This document shows positions 35,596-45,300 of a stretch of DNA of 64,000 nt, piece by piece (the stretch's first letter is position 1; every line of letters begins with the position of its first letter). Origin of the DNA: Bacteroidota bacterium (GTDB taxonomy: Bacteria > Bacteroidota > Bacteroidia > Chitinophagales > Saprospiraceae). Both the position numbers and the translations under genes were made by a program. Under the pieces are notes generated by a model. It did not search any database. It saw only the letters and a program-made list of their open reading frames with translations, and was not told the DNA's origin. The stretch spans positions 1 to 64,000 of the forward strand of contig WGNL01000007.1 in NCBI GenBank assembly GCA_016124585.1, written 5' to 3'.

Positions 35596-35764
35596 AGTGT
35601 AATTTGGTTTAAAAGGCTTTGCAAATGAAGGAATATTTCCGTTTGACTAAAAACTTGCAAATGGACAAAATTAATAAGCAAACAAGTTAGTGTTAGGTTT
35701 TGATGTACTACTTTTGAACGGTATAAGCCTGTCGATTTACAAAATCAGTCGCAAAACCGCCAGC

Positions 35765-38700
35765 ATGAAAAAACGCTTCACTACCCTCTTTTTGCTACTT
35801 GCCCTATGTGTGTTTAATGCAAGATTATATGGCCAATGCAATCAAAATTTTTGTCTTACACCAGTACTTTCTTTTGACGCATCATCCGCTTGCATCCTAC
35901 CAGATGAGCATTACTTGGATTGTTATACTGGCGAGACTTATGATTCACCGCCGTATAGTTTTCCACCTTTTTGGTGTACCAGCATCGAAAACAACCAATG
36001 GTTTGCATTTGTGGCCAGCACGACTTCCGTGGATTTCAATATTTATGTGGACAATTGTGACTATGGAGGAGGTTTGCAAGCTGCGCTTTTAGAAACAGTG
36101 GATTGCATCAACTTCAGTTTCGTTTCAGATTGTATTGGGAACATTCCTGCTGGCACTTCTTTGCAATTGGTAAATAATATTCCCTTGGTTCCAGGCCAAA
36201 CCTATTATCTTATGCTAGACGGTATTGCTGGCGCAAAATGCTCTTTTACTATCAACGCTGGCACGGGTATTTTTGGGCCGGAAAATGTATGCCTGCCTGC
36301 ATCAAACCCTTTTGATTATTATTCAAATTCGGAAACTGACTGGACGATTATCCCCCCAGTTGCTGGAACTATTGTCAGTGCCAATCCTGCTCCGCAAGTA
36401 CAAGTGCAATGGAACCAACCAGGCTCAGCCCTGATTTGTGCTCAAAGTGTCAATTGCTCCAGCAATAATTTCTGCTTACAAGTGAATGTTGGGCAATATG
36501 CTACAACCACTCAAACAGTCTATTTGTGCCCTGGAGAATATGTGACTTGCGGCGGACAGCTATACACGATACCTGGTGTTTACACCAACTATTTTTATGT
36601 CCCCAATAATTGTGATTCGATTTTGATATGCAATGTAGTTTCAGTGCAGCCAAGCAATACTGATTTGGGGCAGGTTATGATGCCTTGTTCTGGGGCCTAT
36701 GAAGTATGTGGTGAAATTTTTAATGAGCTTGGCCAGCACCAAGTGGTTTGTCAAGGTTGGCAGGGATGTGACAGTACTGTCGCCGTTGAATTGGTGCAAG
36801 GTGATGTATTTGCAGATGTTGGGCCGGATTTTACCTTTGCTTGCGATGCTAGCGACCAAGCTATATTAGATGCTTCAGCATCCTCGCAAGGTAGCAATTT
36901 TACCTATCTATGGACGACAATAGATGGCCATATTGTCAGTGGTGAAAATGGATTGGCACCAACCGTGGATGCAGTCGGAACCTACTGCCTAACAGTGACG
37001 AACCAAAATTCGGGGTGCATAATGACGGATTGCTTAACCATTACGGATAAAATCAATATCCAATTAGATGGGCCAGATTTTTTCTGCCCAGGGTTTGGTG
37101 ATTTGACATATCAAGTAACGACAAATTCCAGCGCTGCCACCTTCCTATATTTTCAAGTAAATGGTAACGTCACATCAACGAATACAACGGCTGGGCTTCA
37201 TACCTACTATTTTGATGTTAATCTAGATAGTACCTCATCAATATCGGCTTGGGCCGTTGATGCGACTGATTGTTCCAGCGATACCGTTGCAATGTTGGTG
37301 AATAAAAACAACGCCCATATCGAATTTGAGCTATCTCAAACAGAATGCAACGTGGGCCATCTGACGGCTAATTTGGTAGGGGATTTCCAAAACACTGCAG
37401 AAAATTATTTGTGGGCTGGGATGAATGGAGCAGGTTCCCCAACAATTCCAATCTATCAAAATGGTGCAGTTGCCCTGACAATTGTTGATAATTATGGGTG
37501 CAATTGGGATGCGGTTTACAACGTAAGCCTTGATTATACGGGGCTTTGTGCGTATGTCGAAGGTACTTTGCTGAATAATTTGCCTGGAAATTGTATGCCC
37601 AATACTTCAGATATAGCATTAGCTGGGTGGGCAATTCAGGCTGTAAATGCTAACGCAACCTACTATGGAACAACCGATGCCAATGGTCATTATCTAATTC
37701 CCGTTGTTCCTGGTGATTACACAGTGAGTGTATTATTGCCTCCTGGGAATGGATTTGATGCTTGTGCAAATGACTTTGCAGTTTCTCTACCAAGTATTGG
37801 AGCTACAGCTTCCCAAGATTTTCTGGTTTACCAACTCCCGGATTGCCCATTTATGACTATTGATGTAGGCTGCAATTTGTTGCGTCGTTGTATGAACAAT
37901 GCATACTATGTAAAATATTGTAATCAAGGTTCTTCCATTGCGAATGATGCTTATATTATAGTCACTTTAGATGCTGATTTAACTTTCTTAAATGCAGGCA
38001 TTCCGTATATAGCTTTGGGCGGTAATTCCTTTCGTTTCAATGTGGGGGATGTATTGCCTGGGCAGTGTGCGAGTTTTTTAATCAGCACGTTTCTCTCTTG
38101 TAATGTGCCTATTGGGCAGATACATTGTGTAACTGCACAGGTATTCCCAACTACAATTTGCACAGGATATGGCCCCTCAAATTTTACTGATGTAGATTGT
38201 CGGCCTAATATCGGAAGCTACGACCCTAATGCTAAAACAGCCTTACCGACAGGTCAAGGTACTGAGCACTATATTTTGGCTGGCACAGAACTGACCTATC
38301 AAATCCGTTTTCAAAATACGGGAACAGATACGGCATATAATGTAATAGTCCGGGATACTTTAGTGGATAAGTTCGAGCTTTCAAGCCTACAACTTGGTGT
38401 AAGTAGTCACTCATATACGCATAATTTTTATGGCCAACGTATATTGAAACTGAGTTTTGACGACATAAAATTGCCGCCAGTAGGTGTAAATGAAGCTGCA
38501 TCGATTGGTTATTTTGAATTTAGGGTAAAACTTAAGGACGATTTGCCAGTGCAGGATTTGATTGAAAACCAAGCCTTTGTTTATTTTGATAATAACTTGC
38601 CAGTTGCTACCAATATATATTACCATACTATTGGAACGCCTGCTAATGAATCTTTTCAAACTGTCCATATATGTCTCGGCGACAGCTATGATTTTAATGG

Positions 38701-39841
38701 TGAGAATCTAACCCAGTCTGGTGATTATACGACTGTATTTTTAGCATCTAATGGAGGTGATAGCACAGTTCATTTGAGCTTGTTTGTACACCCGCCAGTT
38801 GTCACTGAAATTGTGGCGCAAATATGTGAAGGCGAAACTTATGTTTTCGATAACCAAACACTTGAACAATCAGGGGAATATACTGCGCAATTTAATACTG
38901 TAAATGGGTGTGATAGCACAGTTGTATTAATGCTCAATATTGTTGATAATATTGTAATGGACATAAATGGAACAATTTGTTCAGGAGAAAACTATATCTT
39001 TAATAATGAGCCGCTAACAGAAAGTGGTACTTACACTGCTACCTTCACCTCAACAGGTGGTTGTGACAGCATCGTAACGCTTACGTTAAGGGTGGTGTTT
39101 CCGGTTTTTGTCGAACAGGTAATAAATATCTGCGATGGGGAATCCGTTCAAATTGGTGATCAGATTATCAGTGTTGCAGATACAATTGTTGAGGAGATGA
39201 GCACATGGTATGGTTGCGACAGTACCCACACGACAATTGTAAATGTGCTGCCTTTGCCTCAGCCAAGTTCTTTCGAAACTGCCATCTGTTTTGGCGAAAC
39301 ATATGATTTTAACGGACAGATAATCACCTCACCTGGCAATTATGAGGGTGTTTTTGAAACAGCCAATGGTTGTGACAGCATAGTGACGCTTATGCTCAAT
39401 GTTTATCCGCAAAATCCAGTAACAAATATTGAGCATGAAGTAATTCAAGGAACCTTGTTTCAAGGGATTTTGATAACCTCTGACACCACAATCGAGACGC
39501 TTTTGACAGATATGAACGATTGCGACAGCCTCATAAATCATCATTTTACAGTATTGCCGAATGCGGTACATGACATTTTATGGGAGAAACAATTTGAGGT
39601 ATTTCCCAACCCAACTAGTAGGGCATTTTATATTCGGTTTAATCTTGGCCAAGTTAGTATTGTAAAACTTAAACTGCTGGATGTTGTGGGAAGATACATG
39701 CCTGTGCCATGGGAGGCATCTATCTACGGGCCGGGTGAACATTTGGTTAAATTGGAAATCAATGATTTACCATCCGGCCTTTATTTTGTTGAGTTTCAAA
39801 CCAATGACTGCAAACAATCTGCGAAATTGGTTGTGAATTAA
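35765..39841 (+). CDS. Large T9SS-exported multi-domain surface protein
   Basis: This 1358-residue protein has a signal peptide (MKKRFTTLFLLLALCVFNARLYGQ) and Cys-rich PPC/Ig-like domains (~25-590). A carboxypeptidase-regulatory-like beta-sandwich (~597-675, TDANGHYLIPVVPGDYTVSV) follows. A DUF11/DUF7619-like domain (~823-960) has ELTYQIRFQNTGTDTAYNV. Then come about six tandem ~60-residue repeats with ICxGExYxFN and GCDSxVxLxL (~962-1275), and a T9SS sorting domain (FEVFPNPTSRAFYI to GLYFVEF). The ATG at 35765 starts the signal peptide; the frame is open upstream. A TACTTTTG box at 35709-35716 may be the promoter -7 element. Function is probably adhesive or structural. Confidence 0.85.
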   Translation: MKKRFTTLFLLLALCVFNARLYGQCNQNFCLTPVLSFDASSACILPDEHYLDCYTGETYDSPPYSFPPFWCTSIENNQWFAFVASTTSVDFNIYVDNCDYGGGLQAALLETVDCINFSFVSDCIGNIPAGTSLQLVNNIPLVPGQTYYLMLDGIAGAKCSFTINAGTGIFGPENVCLPASNPFDYYSNSETDWTIIPPVAGTIVSANPAPQVQVQWNQPGSALICAQSVNCSSNNFCLQVNVGQYATTTQTVYLCPGEYVTCGGQLYTIPGVYTNYFYVPNNCDSILICNVVSVQPSNTDLGQVMMPCSGAYEVCGEIFNELGQHQVVCQGWQGCDSTVAVELVQGDVFADVGPDFTFACDASDQAILDASASSQGSNFTYLWTTIDGHIVSGENGLAPTVDAVGTYCLTVTNQNSGCIMTDCLTITDKINIQLDGPDFFCPGFGDLTYQVTTNSSAATFLYFQVNGNVTSTNTTAGLHTYYFDVNLDSTSSISAWAVDATDCSSDTVAMLVNKNNAHIEFELSQTECNVGHLTANLVGDFQNTAENYLWAGMNGAGSPTIPIYQNGAVALTIVDNYGCNWDAVYNVSLDYTGLCAYVEGTLLNNLPGNCMPNTSDIALAGWAIQAVNANATYYGTTDANGHYLIPVVPGDYTVSVLLPPGNGFDACANDFAVSLPSIGATASQDFLVYQLPDCPFMTIDVGCNLLRRCMNNAYYVKYCNQGSSIANDAYIIVTLDADLTFLNAGIPYIALGGNSFRFNVGDVLPGQCASFLISTFLSCNVPIGQIHCVTAQVFPTTICTGYGPSNFTDVDCRPNIGSYDPNAKTALPTGQGTEHYILAGTELTYQIRFQNTGTDTAYNVIVRDTLVDKFELSSLQLGVSSHSYTHNFYGQRILKLSFDDIKLPPVGVNEAASIGYFEFRVKLKDDLPVQDLIENQAFVYFDNNLPVATNIYYHTIGTPANESFQTVHICLGDSYDFNGENLTQSGDYTTVFLASNGGDSTVHLSLFVHPPVVTEIVAQICEGETYVFDNQTLEQSGEYTAQFNTVNGCDSTVVLMLNIVDNIVMDINGTICSGENYIFNNEPLTESGTYTATFTSTGGCDSIVTLTLRVVFPVFVEQVINICDGESVQIGDQIISVADTIVEEMSTWYGCDSTHTTIVNVLPLPQPSSFETAICFGETYDFNGQIITSPGNYEGVFETANGCDSIVTLMLNVYPQNPVTNIEHEVIQGTLFQGILITSDTTIETLLTDMNDCDSLINHHFTVLPNAVHDILWEKQFEVFPNPTSRAFYIRFNLGQVSIVKLKLLDVVGRYMPVPWEASIYGPGEHLVKLEINDLPSGLYFVEFQTNDCKQSAKLVVN

Positions 39842-40069
39842 TCACAGAAATTAATAATTAGATTCAATAAGAATGCATTGGATTATTATTAACTAATTGA
39901 TTGTCATGTTCATTGAAACTCATATTTCGCTTCCAAAAAACATTCAATGAAGTTTTTATTTGAAAGTATAAGTGGAATAGAATATAAGCTTATCATTTAA
40001 GAAGATATTCAGCATATTATTATGAGCGGGGCGCTTTACTCGGAAAGTGCCACCGCTACACCTTAATGC

Positions 40070-41050
40070 CTACATTTCGCAGACTGCCAATTGGCATTCA
40101 CTTGCCCCAGCTTTGGGTTGCCATAGGTATATTTTGCGGAGCTTATAGTTGATAGCCACCTTGTATTCTTTTAAAAATTGGATGCCAAGAATGCCATGCA
40201 GTGCTATAGGTAGTTCCTTGCTCACGGCTTGCAAGTCTGTTAGGATTACTTCCAGTTTTTCCAGTCTATGGTCTCCCAGACTCACATCATGGATATAACC
40301 TTTTTCCTGCCTGATTACTTGTTGTGAAAGTCCTGCAAGCTTTAAATGTCCAATTGGTTCAAATTGTTGAAGGTCTAGCATTTCGGGTTGTAGGATATTG
40401 CGTTCAGAGCCTGAGTCAATGCCCATGCGCACTAGCTTGTCACCTAGCTTCATTTCAAGGTATGGAATATGGCCACTCATTTTAAAGTCAAATGCATCGG
40501 CAGATGTATAAGGGCTGTCGGCGCTACGCCTTCCGTTATTTTTTAATTTGAAGAGCATGATTTGCTGACTTTGAAAATCAATTTGAAGTTCATAGTTCTT
40601 CAGAACATTGTATCCGAGTATACCAGCAATGGGCATTTTTTTCAATTTTTCTAAAGCGCTTAAATCTAGCACTAGCGCCATATCCTTGGCAATATTGACA
40701 CCAGCAATTTCGATTCGATATGCAACTAGGTGTTGCACGTTGAGTACTTGTCCGTAAAGTCCCATAACTTCCGAATGTTCGTCCTTGCCTTCGTAATAGG
40801 CGCTGTTAAGAATGAGGTCGGAAGAGCCAGTGTCAAAGAGAAAAATCCCTACCTGATTATTGACGGCTGCTTGCACGAGCATGGTATTTCCTACCAATTG
40901 GAATGGAGTGGAAATAGGGTCATCGGCTGCTAGTAGTGATTTGCTCGTTGTCAATAACAGCAAAACAAAAAAAAGAAATTTAACTATCGCTTCCGTAAAG
41001 GCAAAAGCCTTCAAGGCAAGCTGGTTGACGAATGTGTATCCAACTTTCAT
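40070..41050 (-). CDS. Retropepsin-like aspartyl protease
   Basis: The 326-residue protein has a signal or anchor helix (~22-40, VKFLFFVLLLLTT). Two aspartyl-protease lobes carry the motifs LFDTGSSDLIL (~72) and MGIDSGSERNIL (~210), each followed by a hydrophobic flap-type Gly region (GILGYNVL and GILGIQFLKEY). Both active Asp residues are present in one chain, so it should act as a monomeric pepsin-like enzyme. It is probably periplasmic or envelope-anchored; the substrate is unknown. Confidence 0.8.
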   Translation of the reverse strand: MKVGYTFVNQLALKAFAFTEAIVKFLFFVLLLLTTSKSLLAADDPISTPFQLVGNTMLVQAAVNNQVGIFLFDTGSSDLILNSAYYEGKDEHSEVMGLYGQVLNVQHLVAYRIEIAGVNIAKDMALVLDLSALEKLKKMPIAGILGYNVLKNYELQIDFQSQQIMLFKLKNNGRRSADSPYTSADAFDFKMSGHIPYLEMKLGDKLVRMGIDSGSERNILQPEMLDLQQFEPIGHLKLAGLSQQVIRQEKGYIHDVSLGDHRLEKLEVILTDLQAVSKELPIALHGILGIQFLKEYKVAINYKLRKIYLWQPKAGASECQLAVCEM

Positions 41051-41375
41051 CTTCGGGTGATTTTAATACATTTATGGGCTAACTCTTCGAAGAATAAACC
41101 GAAATAATATGCCTTATTGGCTAATACAAAGGAACTTCTAATAAAGACATGCCACAACAGCCGGTTTTAAAAAGCAAGGTAGTCCGGGTAGGGAAATATG
41201 GGTCCAGTTTAAAAGTGGCAGGTAGTCCGGCTGAAAGCTTATTAATAAAGTATAAAAGTGTTAATAATCAGATTTTTTCTACACTATTGTTTGTTGATAA
41301 AAAGATATAAGGTTGATTATATTCAGTGCAAATTTTGAGATAATTCGATTATAAAAGAGCTGCACATACCGCTTA
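41051..41375. other. Intergenic region with an imperfect direct repeat
   Basis: In this 325-bp region AGGTAGTCCGG occurs at 41177-41187 and again at 41220-41230, each preceded by an A/T-rich TTTAAAA word. The two copies are 43 bp apart upstream of the protease gene and could be a regulator-binding pair. No gene is visible. Confidence 0.45.
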
Positions 41376-41834
41376 CTATTTCCAATAATTTCTCATTAAA
41401 TCTTCAACCCATTCGGGTTGGGTAATGGGGCCTTTGGGTTGGAATTCTTTAAAAACAGGCTTAATATCCAATATTGGTGTGCCATTAATGGCGTCAAGAT
41501 ATTTTACTTTGAGTGTACGTCCTCTATGTTCCAACAACTCAACGGTACAAAGTCCAATGCGATTGGGACGGTCTTTTTTTCGCTGCCCGAATATTCCCAT
41601 GAGCGGATATTCTGAATTTCCACGGGGATGCCCTTTAAAAACGATAGTGGAATCTGCTACCTTGTCGAAACTGTAGATGATTTCCAAATGGGAAAATGCC
41701 GAGATATTTTCTAAGGCGGCTGTTGGGATTTGCGGAGCCAATTCAAGCTCAGAAATTATGGTTTCCCAATGGTCATCTATTGGTTCTTGCCTCGTGTTTT
41801 TTACAAAGGCAATCGGCTGAAGGAGGATTTGCAT
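41376..41834 (-). CDS. trmO: TrmO-like tRNA (t6A37) N6-methyltransferase
   Basis: The 152-residue protein matches the TsaA/YaeB (TrmO) beta-barrel family: PIAFVKNTRQ at the start, HLEIIYSF, FKGHPRGN, MGIFGQRKKDRPNRIGLCTVELL and YLDAINGTPILDIKPV. TrmO methylates N6-threonylcarbamoyl-adenosine 37 in some tRNAs with S-adenosylmethionine. The length is that of the bare core, without the C-terminal extension of E. coli TrmO. A minus-strand TAATTTTG box (41866-41873) may be its promoter. Confidence 0.85.
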   Translation of the reverse strand: MQILLQPIAFVKNTRQEPIDDHWETIISELELAPQIPTAALENISAFSHLEIIYSFDKVADSTIVFKGHPRGNSEYPLMGIFGQRKKDRPNRIGLCTVELLEHRGRTLKVKYLDAINGTPILDIKPVFKEFQPKGPITQPEWVEDLMRNYWK

Positions 41835-42058
41835 GTGGATGAATTTTGAAAATGAGATAATGGGCCAAAATTAGTTTGGTGATGGATTCAATGGTGGGGT
41901 TTATTATGAACAACTGCTTTGGTAAGGATATTTCCCCATTTAATTGTTAAATCAATAGGAATAAGAACCTCGCTAACTACTTGATTATGTATTGATTGTG
42001 TTTTATTGAAAATGGCATGCTAAGCTGTTTTACCAAGCAAATTTTTTCCAATGATTTC

Positions 42059-42091
42059 TTTGTAAATACGAGGAACAAATCTTTACCTTTG
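42059..42091 (+). promoter_or_regulatory. Consensus promoter for the first giant gene
   Basis: TTTG (42059-42062), 21 nt, TACCTTTG (42084-42091). The predicted start near 42098 gives a leader of about 295 nt. Confidence 0.6.
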
Positions 42092-42344
42092 GCGTAACTT
42101 ATCTGACTTTTGACTTTCTGTACGATGTAGAATCTTTGTAAAGAAAATTGTTTAGTAAACTTTTTATCATTTGGGGTCCATTCAAATACTAGAACCTTTT
42201 TAGGAAATTGAAATGATTCATTTTGATTGAATATTTTCTGAAGTTCTACTAAACTCTGCTTGTCTAGCTACATCTCTCACTCCAACCTCTTACAGAAGGT
42301 TTCAAACCGATTTAGATAAAAATTTAATAATCAAATTATTCTGT

Positions 42345-42361
42345 TTGACCACTATGGTCAA
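42345..42361. promoter_or_regulatory. Inverted repeat TTGACCA-N3-TGGTCAA
   Basis: A perfect 7-bp inverted repeat with 3-nt spacer ends 31 bp before the start codon, inside the presumed leader. It may be a dimeric regulator site or a small leader hairpin. Confidence 0.45.
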
Positions 42362-42392
42362 ATGGGATTTCTGTGACCATAAAACATTGAAA

Positions 42393-45300
42393 ATGAAAAT
42401 CATTCTAATTTACCTAACCCGAATGTTAGCTGTATTCATCGCAATTGGATGCTTGCAGACTACACAGATGTTTGCACAGTCAAAAAGCATCAACCTTGGC
42501 TTAGAGGCTGACCCAGCTGATGCTAGTAGCAACTACCAAATTAAAAGCCCCAACTTGGGGAGCTTCAGCCCTAGCCCTACCTTCTCAGAAAAAGGTAAAG
42601 GCAACGAAAAAATGCTTGTCATGGGCTGCGACTTGACAACTTATCAATCTGCGACCCTTATAGGTCCTGGTGATTTTCCTTACACAAGTCCGGGCACAGG
42701 TGTCACCGTAAGTGTCAGCACCGATGTCACAACTATATCAAACACCACCTATTCCTGTGACGGAAATTCTTTCGCATGTTCGAACCCCGCTTGGTGGCTA
42801 AATTCCGCTTCCCAATCCATTGTCCTAACTTTTTCTGCACCAGTTACCGATTTTTCAGTAGTAGTCAACGGTACGAATCAGGATGAATTATTCACTTTCA
42901 CCGCTGCAACTGGAACTATCAGCTTGGACAATTTTTGTACAGCTTCTTTTGCTGTAACTGGAGGTGGAAACCAATTGGTAGATAATGTTTCTACGACAAC
43001 AGGAACTTTGATAACTGTACTTAACCCTACTGGTTCCACCCAGTACACCATCACCCATAATGGAGTTGGGGCAGGCTCGAGGATTACTCTGTTGGATTGT
43101 TTTCAAAACGAGCCAGGCTGCGTCAACCCTTTCGTCAGTTTGCCAGCCAATGGTGCTTCAACTGTTGCCTGCCTAGCATTGGCTACCCAGCCGACCCCAC
43201 CAAATGGCACTGATCAGGATGGCAACTCCGTTAGCCCATCTTCTGGTCCTACTATAACGGATAACCCAAATCCCCTTTCCTGTGAAGGTACAAGAACCTA
43301 CACTTGGACTTATATGGACTGCGAGGGGACTGAATATTTTTGGAGCTACGTCTATACCATCGAGCGCAATCCGTTTACGATTACTACGCCAAACGGCGCT
43401 TCGACAGTATCCTGCCATACGCTAGCCACCCAGCCTACGCCGCCCACGGTGATGAGCGATTGCGGAGAAACATTGACGCCAACAGGCCCGGCCGTTACCG
43501 AAAACCCAGCTCCTTTGTTCTGTAACGGTACACGAACCTACACTTGGACTTACACGGATTGCGCCGGTAACTCTGCCCAATGGAGCTACGTCTATACCAT
43601 CGATAGGAATCCCTTCACGATTACAACGCCAAATGGTGCTTCCACAATTAGTTGTCTGAGTCAAGCTGTCGATCCTGCACCGCCTACTGTATTGAGCGAT
43701 TGTGGAGAAACCTTGAATCCAGCAGGCCCTTTTGTCTTTGACAATCCCAATCCTGCCGTCTGTGAAGGTACCCGTACCTTTACCTATACTTACACTGACT
43801 GTGAAGGCAATACGGCCGATTGGAGCTACGTCTATACCATTGAGCGCAATCCGTTCACGATTACCACGCCAAATGGCGCATCCACAGTTAGCTGCCTGAG
43901 TCAAGCGACAGCGCCGATGCCACCAACCGTGGTGAGTGATTGCGGGGAAACCTTGAACCCAACTGGCCCCTTTTTCTCTGACAACCCCAACCCATTAAGT
44001 TGCGAAGGCACTCGCACCTATACTTATACTTACACGGATTGCGAAGGCAATACAGCCGATTGGAGTTATGTCTATACCATTGAGAGAAACCCATTTACAA
44101 CTCCGGCAAATGGATCGGCAACGGTGAATTGCGTCAGCGAAGCAACGCCACCAACCCTGCCGATGGTGACTAGTGACTGTGGTGAAACACTGGCGCCGAG
44201 CGCCCCGGTCATTACCGACAGTCCCAGCACGATTGATTGCGGCGGCTCAAGAACCTACAGTTACACCTACACGGATTGCGAAGGCAATACTGATACATGG
44301 AGTTTTGTTTATACCATCAGTCCGATTGGTGGTGTAATAAAACCAGCTGATGGTGCTTCGACAGTGCCTTGCGTTTCACAAGCTGTGGAGCCTACACCAC
44401 CGACTGTGACCAACAATTGTGGTGTCGTTTTGGATCCTGATGAAATGATCGTGACAGATGCACCAGACCCCATCACTTGCGAAGGGACTCGCACTTACAC
44501 TTGGAACTATTTCGATTGTGATGAAAATGAGTTTTTCTGGAACTACGTCTATACCATCCAGCGAAACCCGATTTCCTTGCCAGCCGATGGTGCCTCAACG
44601 GTAACCTGCGCAAGTGCTGCCACCACGCCAACTCCTCCAACTGTGATGGGGGATTGTGGTGAAACACTGATGCCAACTGGCCCCATTGTCACCGACGACC
44701 CCAATCCAATAACTTGTAATGGCACAAGAACCTATGCTTATACTTACACGGATTGTACTGGTAATTCTGCCACATGGAATTATGTTTACACTGTTAGCCC
44801 AACGGGCGGGATAACACTCCCACCAGACGGTGAAGAAACGGTAAATTGCGTCAGCGAAATTACCGCACCAATGCCACCTACTGGAATGGGCGATTGTGGT
44901 GAAATGATACCACCAAGCGGCCCAACCATCACTGATGAGCCTAACCCGCTCAGTTGCAGTGGAACCCGCACTTATACCTATACTTATACGGACTGTGCTG
45001 GTGGTACTGCCACATGGAACTATGTTTATACTGTTAATCCAACGGGAGGGTATTCATTGCCGCCGGATGGTGCTTCAACAGTGTCTTGCCCAGCATTGGC
45101 CACCATGCCAACGCCGCCAACCGTGATGGATGTTTGTGGGAATATTGTGGAACATGGGGGTGTAGAGATTACCGAAAACCCAGACCCCGTGACCTGCGAA
45201 GGCACGATTACCTATTCATGGAATTATTCCGATTGTCTGGAAAATATCTCGGTTTGGTCATATACCTACACCATCGAGCGGAATCCATTTACCATCAGCA

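Larger units (their letters stand above)
41835..42392. other. Intergenic region upstream of the first giant gene
   Basis: This 558-bp A/T-rich region holds a consensus promoter (42059-42091) and a short inverted repeat (42345-42361). Otherwise I see nothing coding. The long distance from the promoter to the start codon leaves room for a regulatory leader. Confidence 0.5.

Noticed and set aside
42345-42392. Upstream TTG start for the first giant gene
   Set aside because: It would place 16 residues before a complete signal peptide and lies within the inverted repeat.
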